A DNA stretch of 39,259 bases, taken from CAZEGV01 sp964511645. Its GTDB lineage: Bacteria > Bacteroidota > Bacteroidia > Cytophagales > JAAEPT01. The stretch covers positions 1-39,259 of the forward strand of contig CAZEGV010000023.1 in the NCBI GenBank assembly GCA_964511645.1, in the 5' to 3' direction. The notes under the pieces were generated by a model, which searched no databases, was not told the DNA's origin, and worked only from the letters and a program-made list of their open reading frames with translations. Positions 26,139-33,812 of this stretch are shown one piece after another; positions within the stretch are counted from its first letter, which is position 1; each line of letters starts with the position of its first letter. Both the position numbers and the translations under genes were made by a program.

Positions 26139-28955
26139 ATGCCTAAGGATAATAGTATAAAATCGGTTTTAATTATTGGTAGTGGTCCCATTGTTATTGG
26201 GCAAGCTTGTGAGTTTGATTACTCAGGATCTCAAGCAGCTAGATCGCTAAGGGAAGAGGGGATTAAGGTAACACTTATCAACTCAAATCCTGCTACAATC
26301 ATGACTGATAAAGTAACAGCAGATAATATTTATTTGTTGCCTTTAGAAAAGAAGTCAATCATTCAAATCCTTGAAGAAAACCCTGACATAGACACGGTAC
26401 TTCCTACAATGGGTGGACAAACAGCTCTTAATTTAGCCATCAACTGTGACGAAGATGGGGTATGGGATAAGTTTAATGTGAAAATGGTAGGGGTTGATGT
26501 AGCTGCCATCAATCTCACCGAAGACAGGGAACAATTTCGCCAAAAAATGATTGAAATTGGTGTAGGTGTATGCCGAGGTGAAACTGCCAACTCATTTTTA
26601 GAAGGAAAACGTATTGCTCAAGAAATCGGGTACCCATTGGTTATACGTCCATCATTTACACTAGGTGGATATGGAGGTGGATTTGTTCATAATCAAGAAG
26701 AATTTGACAAGGCACTTAACGCAGGACTTCACGCTTCTCCTATTAGTGAAGTATTAATAGAGCAAAGTATTTTAGGCTGGAAAGAATATGAACTTGAATT
26801 ATTAAGAGATAGTATAGGTAATGTTGTTATCATCTGTTCTATTGAGAACTTTGATCCTATGGGGATTCATACAGGTGACTCTATTACTGTTGCCCCTGCT
26901 ATGACTTTACCCGATACTACTTTTCAAAGATTGCGTGATTTAGCAATAAAAATGATGAACTCTATTGGAACATTTGCTGGAGGCTGTAATGTACAGTTTT
27001 CTGTAAGCCCTGACAATAAAGAGATTATTGGTATTGAGATTAACCCTCGTGTTTCTCGTTCGTCTGCGTTGGCATCTAAAGCAACGGGTTACCCAATTGC
27101 CAAAATAGCTTCAAAACTAGCGATTGGTTATAACTTAGACGAACTCAAAAATCAAATCACAAAAACTACCTCAGCTTTATTTGAGCCTGCTTTGGATTAT
27201 GTTATAGTAAAAATTCCTCGTTGGAATTTTGCTAAATTCAAAGGTGCAGACACAAGTCTTGGCTTACAAATGAAGTCAGTAGGTGAGGTGATGGGGATTG
27301 GTCGAAATTTTCAAGAAGCATTACAAAAAGCTTGTCAGTCATTAGAAATTAACCGTAATGGGTTAGGTGCTGATGGAAAAGAATTAAGAAATCAAGAAGA
27401 GATACTGTATAGTTTAGAACACCCTAGTGATGGGAGATTATTCCACATTCATGATGCGATGGCTCTAGGGATTGCTAAAAGCACGATTCAGAAATTAACC
27501 AAAATAGACCCTTGGTTCTTATCACAAATAGAAGACTTACTGAACGTAGAGCGTGAAATAGAGAAGTATACAATTGACAACTTACCAAAAGAGTTATTGA
27601 CTGAAGCTAAACAAAAAGGATTTGCAGATAGACAAGTTGCACATTTAGTGCGTTGCCTAGAAAGTGCTGTTTTTGAAAAAAGACACGAAATGGGTGTTAA
27701 GCGTTGCTACAAAATGGTAGACACTTGTGCTGCTGAATTTGAAGCTCAAACGCCTTATTACTACTCTTCATTTGACGGAGAGAATGAATCTATTCCTTCT
27801 AAAAAGAAAAAAATAGTTGTATTAGGTTCTGGACCTAACAGAATCGGACAAGGGATAGAGTTTGACTATTCTTGTGTACATGGTGTGCTTGCTGCAAAAG
27901 AATGTGGTTATGAAACTATCATGATTAATTGTAACCCAGAAACAGTTTCTACCGATTTTGATACAGCGGATAAATTATATTTTGAACCTGTATTTTGGGA
28001 GCATATTTATGATATAATTTTAGCTGAAAAACCTGAGGGTGTTATCGTTCAACTTGGTGGGCAAACGGCCTTAAAGCTAGCGGAAAAACTAGAGAAATAC
28101 GGAATTAAGATAATTGGGACTAGTTTTGAAGCATTAGACATTGCAGAAGACCGTGAGAGATTCTCAGATTTATTAAAAGAATTAAAAATTCCTTACCCTC
28201 CATACGGTGCAATAGAAGATGCTGATGATGCACTAAAGATTTGTGGAGATATTGGCTTCCCTATGCTTGTAAGACCTTCTTATGTATTAGGTGGTCAGGG
28301 AATGAAAATCGTCCTTAACGAAAAAGAATTAGAAGAACATGTTATCAATATCTTAAAGGAGATACCAGGTAACAACGTGTTACTAGACAGGTTTTTAGAA
28401 GGGGCGATAGAAGCTGAGTCTGACGCTATTTGTGATGGTACAGATGTTCATATATTAGGCATAATGGAGCATATAGAACCTGCTGGGATTCACTCTGGAG
28501 ATTCTTATGCACTACTTCCTCCTTATAGCTTGAGTGACGAAATCATTAAAAAAATAGAAGATTATACCAATAGGATAGCTATAGCACTTAAAACAAAAGG
28601 GCTTATCAATATTCAGTTTGCTATACAAGGAGAAGAAGTTTATATCATAGAGGCGAACCCAAGAGCTTCTAGAACTGTTCCATTTATAGGAAAAGCTTAC
28701 CAAGTACCTTATGTAAACTATGCCACAAAAGTAATGCTAGGAGAAATGAAAGTGAAAGATTTTGACATCAAGCCTGTCAAAAAAGGTTATGCTATCAAAA
28801 TACCAGTATTCTCATTCAATAAGTTTCCTAATGTAAATAAGGAACTCGGACCTGAAATGAAATCTACTGGTGAGGCTATTTACTTTATTGATGACTTGCA
28901 AGATGAGTTTTTCCAAAAAATATACAAGGAAAGAAACTTATACCTCAGTAGATAA
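26139..28955 (+). CDS. carB: Carbamoyl-phosphate synthase large subunit, without the C-terminal allosteric domain
   Basis: CarB makes carbamoyl phosphate from bicarbonate, ammonia and two ATP for pyrimidine and arginine synthesis. The 938-aa product has two homologous ATP-grasp halves, each opened by a GSGP motif (IGSGPIVIGQACEFDYSG near residue 13; LGSGPNRIGQGIEFDYS near 563). Typical RPSFTLGG and RPSYVLGG segments and metal-binding EINPR and EANPR motifs are present. It stops just after the second half, so the ~130-residue MGS-like regulatory domain of enterobacterial CarB (1073 aa) is missing. Shorter CarB proteins of about 950 aa are, to my knowledge, usual in Flavobacteriia. No carA is in the window. 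Confidence 0.96.
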   Translation: MPKDNSIKSVLIIGSGPIVIGQACEFDYSGSQAARSLREEGIKVTLINSNPATIMTDKVTADNIYLLPLEKKSIIQILEENPDIDTVLPTMGGQTALNLAINCDEDGVWDKFNVKMVGVDVAAINLTEDREQFRQKMIEIGVGVCRGETANSFLEGKRIAQEIGYPLVIRPSFTLGGYGGGFVHNQEEFDKALNAGLHASPISEVLIEQSILGWKEYELELLRDSIGNVVIICSIENFDPMGIHTGDSITVAPAMTLPDTTFQRLRDLAIKMMNSIGTFAGGCNVQFSVSPDNKEIIGIEINPRVSRSSALASKATGYPIAKIASKLAIGYNLDELKNQITKTTSALFEPALDYVIVKIPRWNFAKFKGADTSLGLQMKSVGEVMGIGRNFQEALQKACQSLEINRNGLGADGKELRNQEEILYSLEHPSDGRLFHIHDAMALGIAKSTIQKLTKIDPWFLSQIEDLLNVEREIEKYTIDNLPKELLTEAKQKGFADRQVAHLVRCLESAVFEKRHEMGVKRCYKMVDTCAAEFEAQTPYYYSSFDGENESIPSKKKKIVVLGSGPNRIGQGIEFDYSCVHGVLAAKECGYETIMINCNPETVSTDFDTADKLYFEPVFWEHIYDIILAEKPEGVIVQLGGQTALKLAEKLEKYGIKIIGTSFEALDIAEDRERFSDLLKELKIPYPPYGAIEDADDALKICGDIGFPMLVRPSYVLGGQGMKIVLNEKELEEHVINILKEIPGNNVLLDRFLEGAIEAESDAICDGTDVHILGIMEHIEPAGIHSGDSYALLPPYSLSDEIIKKIEDYTNRIAIALKTKGLINIQFAIQGEEVYIIEANPRASRTVPFIGKAYQVPYVNYATKVMLGEMKVKDFDIKPVKKGYAIKIPVFSFNKFPNVNKELGPEMKSTGEAIYFIDDLQDEFFQKIYKERNLYLSR

Positions 28956-29173
28956 TGACATTTAAGTACATACTCGTTGCATTCATACTTTATTACCTTT
29001 GGAAAAAGGTGGGAAGAAACTTTTTCTCTACCCTATCAAGGAAAACAGATCCCTCAAGCCACCAACAAAATAAGAGAGAGCAACCAAAGGTAACGTCTTA
29101 CACTAAAAAAACAGGAAATAACAAATCTGAGTTTTCTGGTGGTGAATATGTAGATTACGAAGAAGTAGATTAA
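28955..29173 (+). CDS. DUF4834-like small membrane protein
   Basis: A 72-aa protein with one N-terminal membrane helix (about 3-18), a basic linker and the C-terminal GEYVDYEEVD motif characteristic of DUF4834-type proteins of Bacteroidota. Function unknown. Its ATG overlaps the carB stop (TAATG), and its stop overlaps the tadA start in the same way, so all three genes are translationally coupled. Confidence 0.75.
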   Translation: MTFKYILVAFILYYLWKKVGRNFFSTLSRKTDPSSHQQNKREQPKVTSYTKKTGNNKSEFSGGEYVDYEEVD

Positions 29174-29616
29174 TGCTTTTTACAGACGAACATTTTATGA
29201 AAAAAGCTCTCAACGAAGCTGAATACGCTATCGAAAGAGGGGAAGTACCCGTAGGTGCTGTTATCGTAAATAACAATCAAATCATAGCTAAAGCTTATAA
29301 TCAAGTTGAGTTACTAAATGATGTAACGGCTCATGCCGAAATTATTGCCATGACAGCTACGGCTAATGCGATTGGGGCAAAATACTTAAATGACTGTACC
29401 TTATATGTAACTTTAGAACCTTGCCTGATGTGTGCAGGCGCTTCCTACTGGTCACAAATTGGCAGGATAGTAATTGGTGCCAGAGATCAAAAAAGAGGTT
29501 ATAACCGACTAAATGACAGTTCTATATTACACCCCAAAACAGAAGTGAAATGGGGAGTAATGGAAGATGAATGTGGTAAGGTCTTGATTGATTTTTTTAA
29601 AGAGATGAGAAAATAA
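29173..29616 (+). CDS. tadA: tRNA-specific adenosine deaminase TadA
   Basis: TadA converts the wobble adenosine of tRNA-Arg(ACG) to inosine. The 147-aa product has the zinc-dependent deaminase site: His54 and Glu56 in TAHAEIIA, and Cys84 and Cys87 in EPCLMCAGA. Length is normal. It is the last gene of the carB-DUF4834-tadA run, with one-base stop/start overlaps. Downstream there is a hairpin element (29649-29736) before the convergent fumarase gene. Confidence 0.95.
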   Translation: MLFTDEHFMKKALNEAEYAIERGEVPVGAVIVNNNQIIAKAYNQVELLNDVTAHAEIIAMTATANAIGAKYLNDCTLYVTLEPCLMCAGASYWSQIGRIVIGARDQKRGYNRLNDSSILHPKTEVKWGVMEDECGKVLIDFFKEMRK

Positions 29617-29648
29617 TTATTTTCTTAAACTTAGCAAATAACGTGCGT

Positions 29649-29736
29649 CAGGGATTCGTCAGGAGACGAACACGGTAGGAGTGTTACATCTTTTTTTCAA
29701 AAGAAAAGATACAGTGAATAGCCCGTTTGACGCCCT
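29649..29736 (+). repeat. Intergenic hairpin element, copy 4
   Basis: CAGGGAT on the left and GATACAGTGAATAGCCCG on the right match copy 1's flanks. The core is ATCTTTT (29688-29694) pairing with AAAAGAT (29704-29710), and its short loop has no TTCGACAAG module. Outer ends GCGTCAGGG and GACGCCCTAA are imperfectly inverted. It lies between the stops of tadA and the fumarase gene and may act in transcription termination. Confidence 0.6.
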
Positions 29737-29745
29737 AATACTATT

Positions 29746-31350
29746 TTACAATCCTTCAAAGAAATCATTTCCTTTATCATCACAAATAATAAAAGCGGGA
29801 AAATCAACAATCTCAATTTTACGTACTGCCTCCATTCCTAATTCAGGAAAGTCAACTACTTCTACTGATTTGATGTTTTTCTTTGCCAAAATAGCTGCAG
29901 GACCACCAATAGAGCCTAAATAAAAACCTCCGTGTGCCTTACAAGATTCTCTCACCACTGCCGAACGATTACCCTTGGCAAGCATAATCATAGAGCCACG
30001 TAAGGCTTGAAATGGCTCTACATAAGAATCCATACGACCTGCTGTGGTTGGACCAAAGCTCCCTGAAGGCATTCCTTCTGGAGTCTTAGCTGGACCAGCA
30101 TAATAAATTGGATGATTCTTAAAGTAATCAGGTATTGGTTTACCCGAATCTATTATTTCTTTAATTTTAGCATGAGCAACATCTCTCGCTACAATCAAAG
30201 TCCCTTTTAATTTTAACCTTGTTTTAATCGGGTATTTTGAAAGAGTTTTCAAAATATCTTCCATTGGTTGGTTCAAATCAATCTCAACAGCAGGCTCTAA
30301 ATGAGGTGCCTTTTCTGGTAAAAATTGGCGGGGATTTTCTTCTAATTGTTCTAAAAAAACACCTTCTTTTGTTATCTTTCCTTTTATATTTCTATCCGCA
30401 GAGCAACTCACACCAATGCCTACTGGACAAGAGGCCGCATGACGAGGTAAACGAATCACCTTTACGTCATGGGTGAAATACTTTCCGCCAAACTGTGCTC
30501 CTATCTGGCTATTTTGACAAATCTTTTGTACTTTTTCTTCCCATTCCAAATCTCTAAAAGCCTGCCCACCCATGTTTCCTTCAGTCGGTAATTCATCATA
30601 ATATCCCGCAGAAGCCATTTTTACAGCTTTCAAATTAGCTTCAGCAGATGTGCCTCCAATCACCAAGGCCAAGTGATACGGAGGGCAAGCAGCCGTCCCC
30701 AAGTCTCTGATTTTACTTTCTACAAATTTTGTAAGGCTTGCCTCATTCAATAAAGCTTTAGTTTGTTGGTATAAATAAGTTTTATTGGCAGAACCACCAC
30801 CTTTTGCCATAAATAAAAAATTATACTCATCCCCTTGTTCAGCATATAAATCTATCTGAGCAGGAAGGTTAGTGCCTGTGTTTTTTTCCTCAAACATATT
30901 AAGTGGCACTACTTGAGAGTATCTTAAGTTTCTGTCTTGATAAGTGTTATAAATACCTTTTGATAAAGCTTCAGCATCATTAGCTCCTGTCCACACATCT
31001 TCACCTTTCTTTCCCATCACAATTGCCGTACCCGTATCTTGACAAGACGGTAATTGTCCTTCCGCTGCTACGGTTGCATTTTGCAATAACGTATATGCCA
31101 CAAATCTATCGTTATCGGTTGCCTCTGGATCTTTAAGTATTTTAGCCACTTTTTTCAAATGAGCCTTACGCAGATAAAAAGAAGTATCCGCCATTGCTTG
31201 CTCTGCCAATAGTTCCAATGCTTTAGGTTCTACTTTAAGTACTTCTCTCCCATCCAATTTTATTACAGAAATATGCTCTTTTGTAATTAATTTATATACT
31301 GTTGGGTCTTTTTGTAAAGGAAATGGTTTTTGATAACTAAAATCTGACAT
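29746..31350 (-). CDS. Class I (iron-sulfur) fumarate hydratase
   Basis: The enzyme interconverts fumarate and malate in the TCA cycle. The 534-aa single-chain product joins the alpha and beta parts as in FumA/FumB. Conserved cysteine-containing segments are SCQDTGTAIVMG, TAACPPYHLALVIGG and SCPVGIGVSC, and the C-terminal part has CKAHGGFYLGSIGGPAA. An ATG six bases upstream (31356) is an equally possible start; the further extension to 31407 lacks family similarity. The gene stands alone, convergent with tadA. With maeB it places two malate-metabolising enzymes in the window, but they are not linked in an operon. Confidence 0.94.
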   Translation of the reverse strand: MSDFSYQKPFPLQKDPTVYKLITKEHISVIKLDGREVLKVEPKALELLAEQAMADTSFYLRKAHLKKVAKILKDPEATDNDRFVAYTLLQNATVAAEGQLPSCQDTGTAIVMGKKGEDVWTGANDAEALSKGIYNTYQDRNLRYSQVVPLNMFEEKNTGTNLPAQIDLYAEQGDEYNFLFMAKGGGSANKTYLYQQTKALLNEASLTKFVESKIRDLGTAACPPYHLALVIGGTSAEANLKAVKMASAGYYDELPTEGNMGGQAFRDLEWEEKVQKICQNSQIGAQFGGKYFTHDVKVIRLPRHAASCPVGIGVSCSADRNIKGKITKEGVFLEQLEENPRQFLPEKAPHLEPAVEIDLNQPMEDILKTLSKYPIKTRLKLKGTLIVARDVAHAKIKEIIDSGKPIPDYFKNHPIYYAGPAKTPEGMPSGSFGPTTAGRMDSYVEPFQALRGSMIMLAKGNRSAVVRESCKAHGGFYLGSIGGPAAILAKKNIKSVEVVDFPELGMEAVRKIEIVDFPAFIICDDKGNDFFEGL

Positions 31351-31762
31351 ACTCATTAAGTTTTGGATTATACGCTCAATATAACACCAAGAGCCGATGA
31401 TTACCAATTGTAACGAAAAAAAATCATTTAATATTGGGGGATTACAGCTAAACTAGTGTTCGATCAGTAGTCGGATACGTCCTTAGTAGTAGATATTCCA
31501 TATTGTTATGTGTAAAGGACAATTTCGTCATTTTTTTTAATGCTGAATTTTAATAATGAAAAGTAAGTAATTAGCACATATTTTGTATCAGTCTTAGTTT
31601 GTCGAAGGCATCGAGTAAAGTTTTGATAGATGTGGAAACGCCAAAAAATCTTGAATTATAGACCAAAAGAAATAAAGATTTGGATTTTTTTAAATAATGC
31701 TATGATTATTGTATAATCAAGTAAGAAAAGGTATTTTTACGCAAATTTTATAAGTAATTGAG
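31351..31762. other. 412-bp intergenic region between divergent fumarase and tyrS genes
   Basis: It should hold promoters for both genes. A solo variant of the hairpin-loop module (CTTAGTTTGTCGAAG, about 31593-31607) and the ATGTGGAAACGCC motif (31630-31642), shared with 21028-21040, are visible. The tyrS promoter candidate is at 31709-31739. No tRNA, T-box-like leader or small gene was recognised. Confidence 0.6.
31709..31739 (+). promoter_or_regulatory. Predicted tyrS promoter
   Basis: TTG (31709-31711), a 20-bp spacer and TATTTTTA (31732-31739) fit the -33/-7 pattern with one mismatch, leaving a leader of only about 15-20 bases before the ATG. Confidence 0.4.
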
Positions 31763-33043
31763 ATGAATAATTTTGTAGAGGAATTACGTTGGAGAGGAAT
31801 GATACATGATATCATGCCTGGTACAGAAGAGTTGTTGGAGAAAGAATTAACAACGGCATATATTGGTTTTGACCCTACGTCTGATTCTTTGCATATTGGT
31901 AGTTTGGTTCAAATTATGATTTTAGTACACTTTCAGAGAGGAGGGCACAAGCCCTTAGCTTTGGTAGGTGGTGCTACGGGTATGGTAGGTGATCCTTCTG
32001 GGAAATCAAAAGAGAGAAACTTACTTTCGGCTGATGTACTGACTCATAACCTTAATTCTGTAAAAGCTCAGCTAGAGCAATTTTTAGATTTTGATTGTGG
32101 AGAGACTTCCGCCGAAATCGTTAACAACTACGATTGGTTCAAAGAATTTAACTTTTTGGACTTTATACGTGATGTAGGCAAGCACATTACGGTGAACTAT
32201 ATGATGAGTAAAGACTCTGTAAAATCTCGTTTAGAAACTGGTTTGTCATTTACTGAGTTTTCGTATCAATTGGTACAAGGATATGATTTTTATCACCTTA
32301 ACCAGCATAAAGCTTGTAAGTTACAGTTAGGAGGTTCGGATCAGTGGGGGAATATCACGACAGGAACGGAGCTAATTCGTAGGATGTCGGGTGGAGAGGC
32401 TTATGCCATTACTACTCCTTTGCTCAAGCGTGCCGATGGTACTAAATTTGGAAAAACTGCCGAAGGAGAAAATATTTGGTTAGATGCAAAAAAAACATCG
32501 CCATATAAATTTTATCAATATTGGATGAATGCTTCGGATGATGATGCCAAAAACTATGTCCGTATTTTTACTCTTTTGGGTAAAGAAGAAATTGAAAAAT
32601 TAGAAGAAGAGCATAATGAAGCACCGCATTTGAGACTGTTACAGCAGGCTGTTGCCAAAGACATTACTTGTCGTGTGCACTCGGTAGAAGCGTATGATAT
32701 TGCAGTTTCTGCCTCTGAAATTCTTTTTGGTAAATCCACAAAAAAAGATTTACTATCACTTAGCGCAGCTGATTTTTTATCAGTATTTGATGGTGTTCCT
32801 CAATCGAGTATTAGTATTTTAGATATAAAAGAAGGTTTGTCCGTGATAGATGCTTTGGCTGCTAAAGGTGGATTTTTGAAATCTAACGGAGAAGCTCGTA
32901 GAGAGCTGAAAGGGAATGCCATTAGCATAAATAAAGAAAAAGTAAAAGAAGACTATATTCTTTCCGAGTCAGATTTGCTTAACGATAAATTTGTTTTACT
33001 TCAGAAAGGGAAGAAAAACTATTATATACTAGCGATAGATTAA
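31763..33043 (+). CDS. tyrS: Tyrosyl-tRNA synthetase
   Basis: The class I synthetase charges tRNA-Tyr. The 426-aa length is standard. Visible features are the HIGH-type motif HIGS (44-47), the tyrosine-site segment YDFYHLNQHKACKLQLGGSDQWGN, a KMSKS-loop equivalent KFGKT and an S4-like RNA-binding domain over the last ~65 residues. Its stop overlaps the start of the SpoU-type methyltransferase gene by one base (TAATG), so the two are coupled. Confidence 0.96.
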   Translation: MNNFVEELRWRGMIHDIMPGTEELLEKELTTAYIGFDPTSDSLHIGSLVQIMILVHFQRGGHKPLALVGGATGMVGDPSGKSKERNLLSADVLTHNLNSVKAQLEQFLDFDCGETSAEIVNNYDWFKEFNFLDFIRDVGKHITVNYMMSKDSVKSRLETGLSFTEFSYQLVQGYDFYHLNQHKACKLQLGGSDQWGNITTGTELIRRMSGGEAYAITTPLLKRADGTKFGKTAEGENIWLDAKKTSPYKFYQYWMNASDDDAKNYVRIFTLLGKEEIEKLEEEHNEAPHLRLLQQAVAKDITCRVHSVEAYDIAVSASEILFGKSTKKDLLSLSAADFLSVFDGVPQSSISILDIKEGLSVIDALAAKGGFLKSNGEARRELKGNAISINKEKVKEDYILSESDLLNDKFVLLQKGKKNYYILAID

Positions 33044-33513
33044 TGTCCAATTTTACAGAAAGTCTTCCTAATGGTTTTTTTGGTATTGGGATAGACAATA
33101 GCAAAAAAATTGAAAATATCGGTACTTTGTGGCGTTCGGCCTATATTCTAGGAGCTAGTTTTATTTTTGTGATAGGGCATCGTTACAAAAAACAAGGTGC
33201 TGATACAATCAAGACATGGTCAAAAATCCCTTTGTACCAATATGATCGTTTCGCAGATTTTAAGAAATCAATTCCTTATGCCTGTAAAGTGATAGGGGTG
33301 GAGATAGATGAAAAATCACAAGCGATTCAAGACTTTACGCATCCTGATTCTTGTATTTATTTATTAGGATCGGAAGATCACGGCTTGTCTAATGAGGCTT
33401 ATGCAGTTTGCCATGAGCTTGTGCAATTACCGGGTGATATTTGTTTGAATGTAGCGGTATCTGGCAGTATCGTGATGTATGATAGGATTCAGAAAAACCC
33501 TAACAAAGATTAG
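33043..33513 (+). CDS. SpoU/TrmH-type RNA 2'-O-methyltransferase
   Basis: The 156-aa product has the three SPOUT motifs: NIGTLWRSAYILGA (motif 1 with its Asn and Arg), IYLLGSEDHGLS (motif 2) and LNVAVSGSIVMYDR (motif 3). It lacks any N-terminal substrate-binding domain, like the short TrmL/TrmH-type enzymes that methylate tRNA anticodon-loop riboses; the exact target cannot be read from sequence. It is coupled to tyrS by a one-base overlap, which fits a tRNA-related role. Confidence 0.88.
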   Translation: MSNFTESLPNGFFGIGIDNSKKIENIGTLWRSAYILGASFIFVIGHRYKKQGADTIKTWSKIPLYQYDRFADFKKSIPYACKVIGVEIDEKSQAIQDFTHPDSCIYLLGSEDHGLSNEAYAVCHELVQLPGDICLNVAVSGSIVMYDRIQKNPNKD

Positions 33514-33589
33514 TTATCAGATAAAAGATTTTATTTCTGTTCTTTTGGGGCTTTCCTATCATTTTATTCTTGGGGCTATTTCGCCCCAT

Positions 33590-33687
33590 CGGTCGGGTTT
33601 TTTGTTCCCAATCTTTTTTGTTTGTCATATTGAACTTGTCGAAATTTGATACAAACAAAAAAGGATTTCCACGTCAACCCCTAAGCC
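33590..33687 (-). repeat. Intergenic hairpin element, copy 5
   Basis: On the minus strand: GGCTTAGGGGTTGACGTGGAAATCC, then a perfect 12-bp stem (33651-33662 with 33614-33625), then GATTGGGAACAAAAAACCCGACCG. The loop carries TTTCGACAAGTTCAATATGAC. The flanks are nearly identical to copy 3. A GGGGC/GCCCC hairpin (33572-33587) adjoins the right end. Confidence 0.8.
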
Positions 33688-33720
33688 AACTTAACGTCGG
33701 TTTAATACTACAATAATTGA

Positions 33721-33760
33721 TTTTGTCCAAAATGGTTGTGTTTTTGTCAAGAATCGTCAT
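33721..33760 (+). promoter_or_regulatory. Predicted operator of the LamG gene: phased GTC repeats
   Basis: Triplets GTC (33725), GTT (33735), GTC (33746) and GTC (33756) lie 10, 11 and 10 bp apart. TTTTGTC is thus directly repeated at 21-bp spacing. The block is nearly identical to 38189-38229 upstream of the lipoprotein gene. Tandem sites of this geometry are typical of AraC-family regulators, and such a regulator is encoded at 36083-38167. Confidence 0.65.
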
Positions 33761-33771
33761 TTTAAAAAAAA

Positions 33772-33779
33772 TATCTTTG
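33772..33779 (+). promoter_or_regulatory. -7 box of the LamG gene
   Basis: TATCTTTG matches TAnnTTTG exactly, 13 bp after the last operator triplet and 33 bp before the ATG. No TTG -33 box is present at 17-20 bp, which fits an activator-dependent promoter. Confidence 0.6.
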
Positions 33780-33812
33780 TAGCGTATTATTTAACTAACT
33801 AAAAGAAAAAAC

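Noticed and set aside
28900..28955. carB as a 3'-truncated gene because the MGS domain is missing
   Set aside because: The stop is followed by tightly coupled downstream genes, and short CarB proteins appear normal in Flavobacteriia, so it is not a recent truncation.
29681..29923. 80-codon plus-strand frame downstream of tadA
   Set aside because: It covers hairpin copy 4 and then the antisense strand of the fumarase gene, so it is a chance frame.
31495..31535. Possible third phased GTC operator upstream of tyrS (GACAATTTCGTCATTTT)
   Set aside because: Only the last triplet is at the right spacing, the others are absent, and it is over 200 bp from tyrS.
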